Source of the DNA: Selaginella moellendorffii
Lineage: Eukaryota > Streptophyta > Lycopodiopsida > Selaginellales > Selaginellaceae
Reading direction: 5' to 3'
Length of the DNA stretch: 64,000 nucleotides
Assembly (NCBI RefSeq): GCF_000143415.4
Contig: NW_003314278.1
Span: 1,981,265-2,045,264 of the forward strand
Positions 1 to 9,086 of the stretch are shown piece after piece. The position numbers and the translations under genes were made by a program. The notes beneath the pieces are model-generated. The model was not told the origin of the DNA. It searched no databases and saw only the letters and a program-made list of their open reading frames with translations. Position 1 is the first letter of the stretch. Every line of letters begins with the position of its first letter.

Positions 1-1177
1 ACAGCTCATGCACACAAAAATAAGCTCCCTTACCATACGTGGTGATGACCATGGACAACACCGGAGAGCGGTGAGCAATCCAGCACAAGCTCGGCTCCGT
101 TCTTCGCCTGGACCTCACAAGTTCCTCGGTGCTCCAAGCTCTGACTTTGCCATCCCTGTGTCCACTCCACACAAGCTTGTTGGCAGCGTCAGCGACGAGG
201 CATAGAGTCATGCCTTCCACACCCATATACGTGAAAGCCGCGGCATCGATATCGTCGGGAGGATTTCCATCGCCACCACTTCCGTGAGACATGGCATTCG
301 CGACGTCCCAGACTTTGAGAGCGCCATCGCAAGCCAGCCACACGGAAGAGCCCGTGCAAGTGAGAGCTCTGGCTGGCTGGTTGGTTCTCATGGGCGATGG
401 TCTTAGATCGAAGGGGACGGGCCTGTCCGGATCCACGGGGCCCCGCAGAGGAGGCTTGTAAACACCTTTGCCACCACCGGCGATGAATTCGCTCGAGCGC
501 TTCATGACTGTGGCTGGCGGCAATGCCTGTGGACTTAGCTTGTTGAGACTCCCGCGCAAGGGGATCACTCCCTCGGAAGCTGATGGCCCATGCAAAGCTC
601 CGGCGTGGGCCTTTGGTGGCGACGACGATGGAACGGCGGGCTTGAGCTCTGGAGTGCTTTGGGAATGTCGGAAGTTCTTGGTGGAAGGAGCTTTACTACT
701 GCTGCTGTTGGCAACGGTCTTGTTTGCTGGCGACGATGAGACGGAAGGAGGCGAGTAGCGATCGTTGGTGTTCCTGGCGACGAACGGGCCATCCGAGGGG
801 CTGTCGAATGGATTGGATGAATTGGAGGAGCTGGATGAGGCTGGGAAGGGAGGAGGGACTCCCGGAATCGTTGTTGGAGGCGTCACTGGAAAATCGCCAG
901 TAAGAAGGTCCGGCTGGGGAGAAGGCGTTTGCTGCTGCTGCGTGAACTTGCGATGCTGCTGGGATGGTTTGTAGGGCGTGGAGAAGGAATCCGATGAGCG
1001 GAAGTCCGTGCCGCCATTGCTTGCTGCCGCTCCTCCTCCCGCCCACCCGAAAGGATCCGACATCGACGAACTGGTCGCTGGATCATTGTCATCGCCGAAA
1101 TCAATCAATGAGGGTAGAGCGCGCTGCCGCTGCTGCTGTTGCTGCTGCTGCTGCTCGCGCCGGCTGGGCGACGCCAT
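1..1177 (-). CDS. type II inositol polyphosphate 5-phosphatase (FRA3-like), N-terminal part, runs off window
   Basis: The first coding exon reads from ATG at 1177 down to a GTAAG donor at 33 (exon 34-1177, 381 codons plus one base), and the gene continues beyond the left edge. The protein opens with a glutamine run, then about 150 Ser/Pro-rich residues. A conserved block follows (GVYKPPLRGPVDPDRPVPF), then WD40-like strands including NKLVWSGHRDGKVRAW and CWIAHRSPVLSMVITTYG. Known: plant FRA3/5PTase12-14 proteins begin with such WD40 repeats ahead of the inositol-polyphosphate phosphatase domain and act in phosphoinositide signalling and secondary wall or actin organisation. The catalytic domain is not in the window, so enzyme activity is inferred from the N-terminal match. 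A single frame runs through the exon with no break. Confidence 0.82.
   Translation of the reverse strand, partial: MASPSRREQQQQQQQQRQRALPSLIDFGDDNDPATSSSMSDPFGWAGGGAAASNGGTDFRSSDSFSTPYKPSQQHRKFTQQQQTPSPQPDLLTGDFPVTPPTTIPGVPPPFPASSSSSNSSNPFDSPSDGPFVARNTNDRYSPPSVSSSPANKTVANSSSSKAPSTKNFRHSQSTPELKPAVPSSSPPKAHAGALHGPSASEGVIPLRGSLNKLSPQALPPATVMKRSSEFIAGGGKGVYKPPLRGPVDPDRPVPFDLRPSPMRTNQPARALTCTGSSVWLACDGALKVWDVANAMSHGSGGDGNPPDDIDAAAFTYMGVEGMTLCLVADAANKLVWSGHRDGKVRAWSTEELVRSRRRTEPSLCWIAHRSPVLSMVITTYGKGAYFCVHEL
1127..1155. repeat. CTG/TTG trinucleotide run encoding a poly-Gln tract
   Basis: An imperfect CTG/TTG triplet run lies just inside the start of the 5-phosphatase gene. Read on the minus strand it gives eight consecutive Gln codons (residues 9-16). 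It is a simple repeat and likely length-variable. Confidence 0.8.
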
Positions 1178-2093
1178 AGGCACTGCCGCTCATGAAGAAA
1201 AATGCAAGCGCTGGCACTGACCTAGACGATCCCCCGGCGATCGATCCTGGAAACCCTGATCCAACCTAAATCCACACCGATCGATATGCTCCAGATCCTC
1301 TCCCAGCGTTAGCTACTTTCTCTGCGATTCTTGCGCTCCGCGCGAGCGATTGGAGCGTTGGAATCTGGGCCTCCGTCGTCTCTCCCACGAAGAACAGCCA
1401 CGATCCAGGGGTCGTGCCGGAATCCCTCCCCCCTCTCGTGTGAACGTGTGTTTTAAGCCCAAGAGGATATCCCCTGGCACAAATCCCGCCCATATCGTGG
1501 CCGTCCATCGCCGCCCTCCGCCGGTTGCCACGTGTCCGCCCGCCTCTAGATCTAGAGCTGCCTGTTTTTCTTCCAGCTCCAGCGACTATATATGTTGATC
1601 GAGTCTCTTATAATTTGAAACACGATTTCGGCGCGAGAATAGTCCCGCGGAGCTCGCTGACAAAAGAATCCACCACGCAACGCGATTGAACCTCCCTCTG
1701 AAAGGAAAGTTTACACGCAATGTCCGGATCGTACCGCCGACCAAGTGATCGACCGATTGATCGCGAATTTCTTTTGATCGTTGTCACGGAGCTGTTCTCT
1801 CTTGTCCAAGAAAAAAAGAGCCCTAGCTATGAAATCTTGGCCTTTGTGTGTGGTGATCCAGATCTCACGGGGTTCCAAACACTTGTCGCGCGGCCACTCC
1901 AGCCACATTTTCTTTGACAATGGGAAGATTGGAATCCCACATATCTATCGAGATACCTATGATTGCGGGGGACGAATGATGTGTTGGCCCCGCCCAATCC
2001 ATCACTGTCGTTAGTTCGTCCCTACCAATGGACGAGAACAGGGTTTAGGGTTTATCCCAAGCCCTATCCGGGAGCCCTTCTCCTTCTAGGGCC
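1178..2093. promoter_or_regulatory. divergent intergenic region between 5-phosphatase and AK-HSDH genes
   Basis: This 916-bp region separates two divergently transcribed start codons and contains no convincing coding sequence. Visible elements are a G-box CACGTG at 1529-1534 and a double telo-box (GGGTTTAGGGTTTA, 2041-2054) 40-53 bp upstream of the AK-HSDH ATG. The short open frames in the region show no recognisable protein pattern. Confidence 0.5.
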
Positions 2094-5000
2094 ATGGCCG
2101 CGCTTCTGGCCGACGGCATTGCCGCGGCGCGCGTCCTCTCGAGCTGCCTGGATCGCGGCGCCAGGGATCAGAATGTCGCATCGGCGCGATTTGTTTGCGG
2201 GAGCGTCAAGAGTCCGCATTTGCTTCACCGGTAGGCGCTGCTTGTGGTCGCACTGGCTGATTTTCTGTGGCAGATCGAAGCAGCAACGAGGATTGAAGCG
2301 AGCTGCTAGCATTCATATCGCTGCTTCTACTACAGGTACTCTTTTTAGTTTTTAGATGACACCCGCATGAAAGGATGTGTTCTAGATTTGATCGCGCCCG
2401 AGGAGAGCAAGACGGTGCATAGCTTGCCGCAAGGGGAATCGTGGTCCGTGCACAAATTTGGTGGGACGTGCGTGGGAACTTGCGAGAGGATACAAAATGT
2501 GGCTGACATCGTCGTCTCCGATCCATCGCAACGCAAAGTCGTCGTTGTCTCGGCGATGTCCAAGGTCACGGACGTGCTCTATCATCTTGTGGAGGCTGCG
2601 GGCTCTCGGAAAGAATCCTACATTGAGTCGCTCAATCTTCTCCTACAAAAGCACAAGGAAACTGCGAGAGCGCTGCTAGTTGAAGGAGCGGACCTGGAGA
2701 AGTTTCTAGCCAAGCTTGAAGACGACATTCGGAACCTCCAAGCCATGCTTCGTGCTATATACATTGGTCCGGTTTGTGATCCCTGTCCGTGAATTTTTCC
2801 TTCTGACGTGTGTTGTGTGCTTTGGCAGCCGGACATGCTACGGAGTCTTTCACAGATTTTGTTGTCGGACATGGTGAACTATGGTCTGCTCAAATGCTCT
2901 GTGCTGCTGTGAATAAGGTACACTTGATTGTGGAGATCACTTCATCTGTTTATCTTTTAACAGAGGGGTCTCTCTGCTGCATGGATGGATGCAAGAGAAG
3001 TGCTTGTTGTTACTCCAACCAGTACAAACCAAGTTGATCCCGATTTTGCATCGTCCGAGACGAGGCTATTCGATTGGTATGCACGCAATCCAGCTGACAC
3101 CATTATAGTGACAGGCTTCATAGCTAACACACCCGACAACGTCCCAACCACGTTGAAACGAGATGGGAGCGATTTTTCTGCCGCCATAATGGGGTCTTTA
3201 TTCCGTGCGGCCAACGTGACGATTTGGACTGATGTAGATGGGGTTTACAGTGCTGATCCACGAAAAGGTATGGCTAAGAATTTGACGAAAAGAGGAAATG
3301 GTGTCTTAAAGGCTGAAGATGTCTCCAGTAAGCGAAGCCGTTGTGCTGAGCACCCTGTCTTACCAAGAAGCTTGGGAGATGGTAAGAGCAATCTCCTTTT
3401 CGTTGAAGCTCTGACAACACGGTGTTGCAGTCCTACTTTGGAGCAAACGTGTTACACCCACGAACAACTTTACCTGTGATGAAGTATAACATTCCGATTA
3501 CAATACGGAATGTCTTCAATCTCTCTGCTTCTGGGACGAAGATATGTCGCACTTATGAAAGCACCGATGACGAATTTCGGGCAGCAAATTCAGTGGTCAA
3601 AGGTTTTGCAACAGTCGACAACTTGGCACTGGTGAATGTGGAAGGGTAAGAAGCTTTATTAATACCTGCTGGCTACTAGACATGTGCTTTTGCTTTCAGC
3701 ACTGGAATGGCTGGTGTGCCCGGAACCGCGAGTACCATATTTGAAGCGGTCAAGGAGGTTGGCGCAAACGTTGTTATGATCTCTCAGGTTAGCATTTGAC
3801 TTGTTGGACCTTGTGGTGATACTTCGTATGACAGGGCAGTAGCGAACATTCCGTCTGCTTTGCGGTTCCAGAAAAAGAAGTGAAGGCAGTGTCTAAAGCA
3901 CTCGAGAAAAAGTTCAAAAGGGCCTTGGACGCCGGAAGACTGTCTAAGGTATCTCCTCGTGCTTGACTCTTTCTTTTCTAATTTAATTATGTTACGTGCT
4001 TTCAGATAGAGATCGTGCCGAACTGTAGCATTTTGGCGGCAGTTGGACAGAAAATGGCTAGCACTCCTGGAGTCAGTGCGACATTATTTGACGCCCTTGC
4101 GAAAGTAAGAATCTTGAGTTCTTGCAGTCTTGTTTCAACCTGTCGATGCAGGCAAATATTAACGTTCGGGCCATCGCTCAAGGTTGTTCGGAATATAATA
4201 TTACAGTGGTGGTGAATCAAGACAACTCTGCGAAAGCTCTTAAGGCGGCACACTCTCGCTTTTATCTTTCGAGGACTCCCTTGGCCGTGGGCATTGTCGG
4301 CCCGGGCCTTATTGGAGGAACACTTCTTGACCAATTGAAAGATCAGGTATGAGTTTGAACCTTCGAACTGCTTTGAAAATATTTTATGTTCAGGCAGCAC
4401 CCCTGAAGGAGGATTTTAATATCGATTTGCGGGTGCTAGGTGTTATTGGATCGAAGAAAATGGCGCTTAGTCATTCGTAAGTGCATGGAAAACTTCTGCT
4501 GTGTATTATACTGAGCTTCCAAATTCTTCTAGGGGCTTGAACCTTTCAAATTGGAGGTCTACTTTGAAAGAGGAAGGTGAAGAAGCAGATCTCGAAAAGT
4601 TTACGGCACATTTATGTTGCAGTCATCCGATCCCCAATATCGTCGTTGTAGACTGCACAGCAAGTTCTGATATACCAGATTGGTACTATCCATGGATGCG
4701 AAAAGGCATGCATATAGTTACGCCAAACAAGAAGGCTAACTCAGGCTCACTCGACAAGGTAATCGTCAGTATTTTTTCTGCTCTGCTCTAATTGCTCAAG
4801 CGTTCATTTTACAGTACTTGCGTTTGAAGGAGCTTCAGAGAAAATCGTACACGCACTATTTTTACGAAGGGACTGTCGGGGCAGGACTGCCAATCCTAAG
4901 CACACTGCAGGGGCTACTTGAAACTGGCGATAAAATCCACACAGTCGAAGGAATTTTCAGGTGCGGATTTCTTATGCGTGACGGCGTTACCTTGTTAACG

Positions 5001-5744
5001 ATTCTAAAACGCAGTGGCACATTGAGCTATATATTCAACAACTTCCATGGTCAAAAGACATTCAGTGAAATTGTCAAGGAGGCAAAGGCTGCGGGCTACA
5101 CGGAGCCTGATCCCCGTGACGATCTCTCTGGGATGGATGTTGCAAGAAAGGTAAGTTGTCCCTTTGATTGACAGAGATCATAAAAAATTTTTTTGTCTGT
5201 TCAGGTTATTATTCTAGCTCGGGAATGTGGCTTGAAGCTGGAGTTGGACGATATATGCCTGGAAAACCTCGTTCCAGAGCCTCTGCGAGTAAGTTAACTC
5301 GGTGCCTTTCCTTCAACACACATGATCGGCATCTTTTTTCCAGGGATGTGAAAATGTGGATGAGTTTATGGACAAGCTTCCCGAGTACGATCAGGCGATT
5401 GCAGCCAGGAGAGAGCAAGCTGAAGAATCAGACGAGGTTTTCCATTCTCTGCTTTGTTTCCAGACTAAAAGCGGTCCTTTTTTCTTCTATCACACCAGGT
5501 GCTGTGTTACGTGGGTGTAGTCGACGTACTCGCGAGCCAAGGCCGAGTTGAGCTGCGGAGATATCCAAAGTCACACGCATTCGCGCAGCTCTCCGGGAGC
5601 GACAACATAATCGCCTTCACGACTGCGAGATACAAAAAGCAGCCATTGATCGTGAGAGGACCCGGAGCTGGGGCCGAAGTCACAGCTGCGGGCGTTTTTA
5701 GCGACATTCTCAGGCTCGCATCCTACTTGGGAGCACCTTCCTAG
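2094..5744 (+). CDS. AK-HSDH: bifunctional aspartokinase / homoserine dehydrogenase, plastid precursor
   Basis: It catalyses two steps of the aspartate pathway to Thr, Met and Ile: phosphorylation of aspartate and reduction of aspartate semialdehyde. Exons: 2094-2230, 2274-2335, 2374-2766, 2829-2917, 2964-3267, 3329-3381, 3431-3645, 3700-3787, 3835-3948, 4006-4104, 4152-4346, 4394-4476, 4533-4758, 4815-4960, 5015-5150, 5205-5288, 5344-5436, 5499-5744. They sum to 2763 nt (920 aa), matching the usual ~915 aa. Motifs are WSVHKFGGTCVGT and TTLKRDGSDFSAAIM (kinase), two ACT-type stretches, GIVGPGLIGGTLLDQL (NAD(P) site), YEGTVGAGLPI and EPDPRDDLSG (dehydrogenase). The first ~75 residues look like a plastid transit peptide. 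The junction of exons 2 and 3 is uncertain, because the implied intron is only 38 nt. All other introns fit canonical borders at 46-62 nt. Confidence 0.95.
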
Positions 5745-5844
5745 ACAATCTCGAGCACCAAAAGCTAGAGAAAGAAGAACGAGGTATGACATTTTGAGAA
5801 GAAAGATCTATGTTTTATTGATCTCTGGCTTTCTACGTTTCCTT

Positions 5845-6185
5845 TCAGCTAGAAGAACCTGTGAAGTTCATTCCATAAGTCGTTCCAGCCATCAATAAAA
5901 CAGTGGTCATTTGCGAGACGACGCGAGCTCTCATCCAGTACTGGCTGTGCTTGACGTTGCCCTTTTTGAAGCTCCACAGGCCACTCGCGAGAATTGCCGC
6001 TGTAGCGAAGCACCCTGTTCTTCGTGAAATTAGAAATGTCCGCCCAGAGGATGGCGCAAATGCGAGAAGAGATGGAGCGTACCTATGGGTACCAAAATGC
6101 TGCGCGGCCTTTTGTTCGCAAACAAATCTTGCGTCGCGTCCGAGTCGGTCCAATCGCTCTCGTTCTTGTTTACAACCTCCCCCAT
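5845..6185 (-). CDS. HIG1-domain mitochondrial protein (HIGD2-like)
   Basis: There are two exons, 6083-6185 and 5845-6014, joined by a 68-nt GT-AG intron, giving 90 aa. Splicing restores a continuous HIG1 signature, RSILVPIG followed by CFATAAILASGLWSFKKGN and then MRARVVSQMTTVLLMAGT: two membrane helices joined by a short basic loop. Known: HIGD2/Rcf1-type proteins sit in the inner mitochondrial membrane and support cytochrome c oxidase and respiratory supercomplex assembly. An ATG exists farther upstream (6284). The one at 6185 was chosen because it lies just downstream of a telo-box (6193-6201) and gives the family's usual ~90-105 aa. The gene is convergent with AK-HSDH, with 100 bp between stop codons. 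Confidence 0.85.
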
Positions 6186-6312
6186 CCCGAAAAACCCTAA
6201 AACTCGACGAAGTAGCGAATATTCTTTACCGCTGCCACGTGTTTGTGAGAGATGTCCACGTGTCACAATGAATCTCCGCCACATGTCACCGATATCAAGA
6301 GTTTAGGGTTCT
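6186..6312. promoter_or_regulatory. 127-bp divergent promoter with two G-boxes and two telo-boxes
   Basis: This lies between the HIG1 gene (minus) and a PPR gene (plus). It holds two CACGTG G-boxes at 6236-6241 and 6257-6262 (21 bp apart, about two helical turns). A telo-box sits next to each start codon (6193-6201 and 6302-6310). Shared control of the two mitochondria-linked genes is inferred from the spacing only. Confidence 0.5.
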
Positions 6313-8052
6313 ATGCGAAAAACTCGAGAGAGAGGCCTGTGCACAGCTAGGGATCGCATTTTTGGGGCGGATTCGAGCTCTCAGGGAGGTAAATACGATA
6401 GAAGTTGCTCCAGCGGCGCCAGGAAGGAGCTAGATCAGGCGGTAGCAAGGCTCGAGTCGGAGAGATCTGCGGCTAGCCGCGACAGCTACGAGCAGCTCTT
6501 GAGGCAATGCGGCAGCTCCAAATCCCTGCTCCATGGGAGGCGTGTCCACTCCCACATTGCCACTGTGGGGAAATCCCTTCTCGGCCCTTGTCTCCAGAAC
6601 GCGCTGGTCCAAATGTATGGCAAATGCGGCAGCATGAAGGAGGCGCTCGCGGTTTTTTCCACCATAGCCAGGAAGAACACGTACTCGTACAACATTCTCA
6701 TCTCCGCGGCTGCCAGGAACGGCCTCTACAGGGAAGCTCTCGACGCATTCGAGCGCATGAAAAGAGAAGGGATTCCTCGCGACAAGTTCACGTACGCGGA
6801 TGTGATCACCGCCTGCTGCTCCCTCAAGGATCTGGCTAGAGGCCGAGCTGTTCACGCTGGCCTCCTCGTCTCCGGCATCCAGCCGGATGATTTCCTCCGC
6901 GTGGCTTTGCTCAACATGTACGCCAAGCTCGGGAGCTTGGGCGAGGCCACCCGGATCTTCCACTCCATGCCAACGGACAACGTCGTCGCCTGGAACGTGA
7001 TGATCGCGGCATTCTCACAGAGCGATCAGCCATCCTTGGCGCTCGAGTTCTACTGGAAGATGCTGGCCGGGGGCACAAGGCCGGACTTTTGCACGCTCAT
7101 CAGCACCCTGAGCGCCGTGTCGTGCTTGAGGCGTCTCTCGCATGGCCGCGCGATCCACGACTCGATCCAGGCGCACGGCTATTGCTCGGACGTGATCCTG
7201 GACACCGCGCTCGTCGACATGTATGGAAAATGTGGCAGCCTCGACGACGCGAGGATGGTTTTCGACAAGATGCCCGCGAGAGACATCGTCACCTGGAATG
7301 CGATGATCGCAGCTTACTCCCAGCACGGCCAAGGGGACAAAGCTTTCGAGCTGTACGCGGAGATGGAGCCGCAGGGATTCAAGCCGGAGCTCGTCACACT
7401 CGTCAACCTCCTCACCGCGAGCTGCTGCTTGGGCGATTTGAGCCGGGGGAAAGCAATCCATTCCCGGATAATCGATGACAAGCTGGAGCTCACGCTCGTT
7501 GCCGAGAACGCCATCGTCAACATGTACGCCAAGTGTGGAAGCCTCGCGCAGGCGAAGCTCGCGTTCGATGGGATGATCCACCCGAGGGACGTGATCAGCT
7601 GGAACGCGATCATAGCTGGGAATGCCGAGAACGGTGGCACCGAGACCTCGCTCCAGCTCGCCAAGGACATGGTTCACGACGGCGTGGCGCCCGACGCGAC
7701 GACTTTCACCTGCGTGCTGCTGTGCTGCAGCCATGGAGGGCAGCTGGACCAAGGTAGGAGCTACTTCCTCTCCATGGTTTCGGATTTCCAGCTCTCACCA
7801 TCGTCTGCGCATTACCAGAGCCTGATCGATCTGCTGGGACGGGCCGGGCGGCTCGAGGAAGCGGAGGAGCTTATGAGCGTGATGCCATACCAGCCAGGAG
7901 TTGCGGGAGTGCGAGCTTACCTGGGGGCCTGCCGGACGCACTTTGACGAGGAGAGAGGATCGTCTGCTGGAGAGCTCGCCTGGGAGATGTACCCCGACGA
8001 TCCCTCCAGCTACGTCCTCACGTCAAACATCGTTCGCCACACCGCGGTATGA
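6313..8052 (+). CDS. PLS-type pentatricopeptide repeat protein, no DYW domain
   Basis: An intronless 579-aa frame. After ~50 basic N-terminal residues it carries the usual plant opening (YEQLLRQCGSSKSLLHGRRVHSHI) in segments and about ten PPR motifs of the P, L and S types (for example NALVQMYGKCGSMKEALAVF and YSYNILISAAARNGLYREAL). It ends within the E region (QSLIDLLGRAGRLEEAEEL, then SYVLTSN). No E2 or DYW deaminase domain follows before the TGA at 8050. Known: PLS PPR proteins bind organelle RNA base by base and mostly specify C-to-U editing sites. Its RNA target cannot be read here. The N-terminus is rich in Arg and Ser and is compatible with an organelle presequence. Lacking DYW, it would need a deaminase supplied in trans. 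Confidence 0.9.
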   Translation: MRKTRERGLCTARDRIFGADSSSQGGKYDRSCSSGARKELDQAVARLESERSAASRDSYEQLLRQCGSSKSLLHGRRVHSHIATVGKSLLGPCLQNALVQMYGKCGSMKEALAVFSTIARKNTYSYNILISAAARNGLYREALDAFERMKREGIPRDKFTYADVITACCSLKDLARGRAVHAGLLVSGIQPDDFLRVALLNMYAKLGSLGEATRIFHSMPTDNVVAWNVMIAAFSQSDQPSLALEFYWKMLAGGTRPDFCTLISTLSAVSCLRRLSHGRAIHDSIQAHGYCSDVILDTALVDMYGKCGSLDDARMVFDKMPARDIVTWNAMIAAYSQHGQGDKAFELYAEMEPQGFKPELVTLVNLLTASCCLGDLSRGKAIHSRIIDDKLELTLVAENAIVNMYAKCGSLAQAKLAFDGMIHPRDVISWNAIIAGNAENGGTETSLQLAKDMVHDGVAPDATTFTCVLLCCSHGGQLDQGRSYFLSMVSDFQLSPSSAHYQSLIDLLGRAGRLEEAEELMSVMPYQPGVAGVRAYLGACRTHFDEERGSSAGELAWEMYPDDPSSYVLTSNIVRHTAV

Positions 8053-8127
8053 TCCTCTCAAAGATCTTTCTTTTCTTTATTGATGGAAGCCTTTGCCTCA
8101 ATCCTGGCAGAAGTAAAACTCTGGATA

Positions 8128-8913
8128 TCATCTCGACAGCTCTTCCTGGTGGCGATGAAAGTGGTCATCGACTATGGCATCAAGTAGCGGTTCCACAAGC
8201 CCTCCGGAATCGCTATCTAGCAAAGCGCTCATTGCCACAGACTTGTGGGGAGCCGTGTCATACATCTCCTTGGCATGCGTTGCCCAGCCATGGCTAACCA
8301 GAGCTCCTATCCAAACAACGTACGCCGCATTGCCGTGGAGAGGCATCAGCCGAAACGCATCGCTCGCTTCGTCCACAAGTCCATTGCGAGCGTAGCCACG
8401 CAGCAGCACTATCCACAAGATCGAGTTTCGCTCACGGGTGCTGTCAAAGACCATCTTTGCCTGTTCCATGGCGCCCGCCTTCGCATAAGTATCAACCATA
8501 GCCGCCAACTTTGCAGTAGCGTGTGTCCGCGGTATGTTTTCCAGGACGCTAGTGTCCCACTCGGGCATCTTGGCGAAAACGTTTCGGGCATCTTCGTCCT
8601 GCCCGGCTCTCGCCAGAGCCGCGAGGATCGTGTTCCAGGACACCACATCCCTCTTCCCTTCCATCCTCTCGAAGCAATCCATGGCTTCCCGGACGCGGCC
8701 ACACTTGGAGTAGCAACTCAGGAGCGCGTTCCACGCGACAGTGTTGACTTCTCGCGATGGGATCCGATCGAACGCCGCCTTTGCATCCTCGGGCTTGCAC
8801 TGCTCGGCATAGCTTCCAATCATAGCTAATCCCTCTTCCTTGGTGTTCTTGAGCGAAATATTTATGCCAGAGCCATAGAGAATTTTACTTACCAGATTCA
8901 TTAGTTTATTCAT
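8128..8913 (-). pseudogene. truncated copy of the PPR-DYW gene at 24.8-27.4 kb
   Basis: An open frame of about 261 codons is very close to the middle of the PPR gene at 24770-27436. Shared stretches include AEQCKPEDAKAAFDRI and GRVxEAMDCFERMEGKRD, and the DNA at about 8610-8815 is near-identical to about 26660-26880. Relative to the parent it lacks the start, the FGKHKG module, a ~50-residue internal block after KMPEWDT and the whole C-terminal third. Its N-terminal ~30 residues (KLMNLVSKILYGSGINISLK) do not match the parent. The frame remains open, so it could still be expressed, but it has neither an organelle signal nor a complete E/DYW end. It is called a pseudogene because both ends and an internal block are missing. 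Confidence 0.75.
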
Positions 8914-9086
8914 CAACTTGCCTCGCCGCCCTGAGGTACGATCACGCTCAAACGACCTGGATTAATAGCAACCGTCAAGTATGCAATGAACGGCCTGGAT
9001 TGATCGTAAGCGACTGACGGTGTAGATCAATTTCAATTCATCTTTCTCCTGCGCGGAGCCAAATTTCCTGTCTTTCTTCTACCGCC

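Noticed and set aside
468-1220. Plus-strand frames overlapping the first exon of the 5-phosphatase gene
   Set aside because: They are shadows of the minus-strand exon, whose conserved 5PTase N-terminal sequence is clear.
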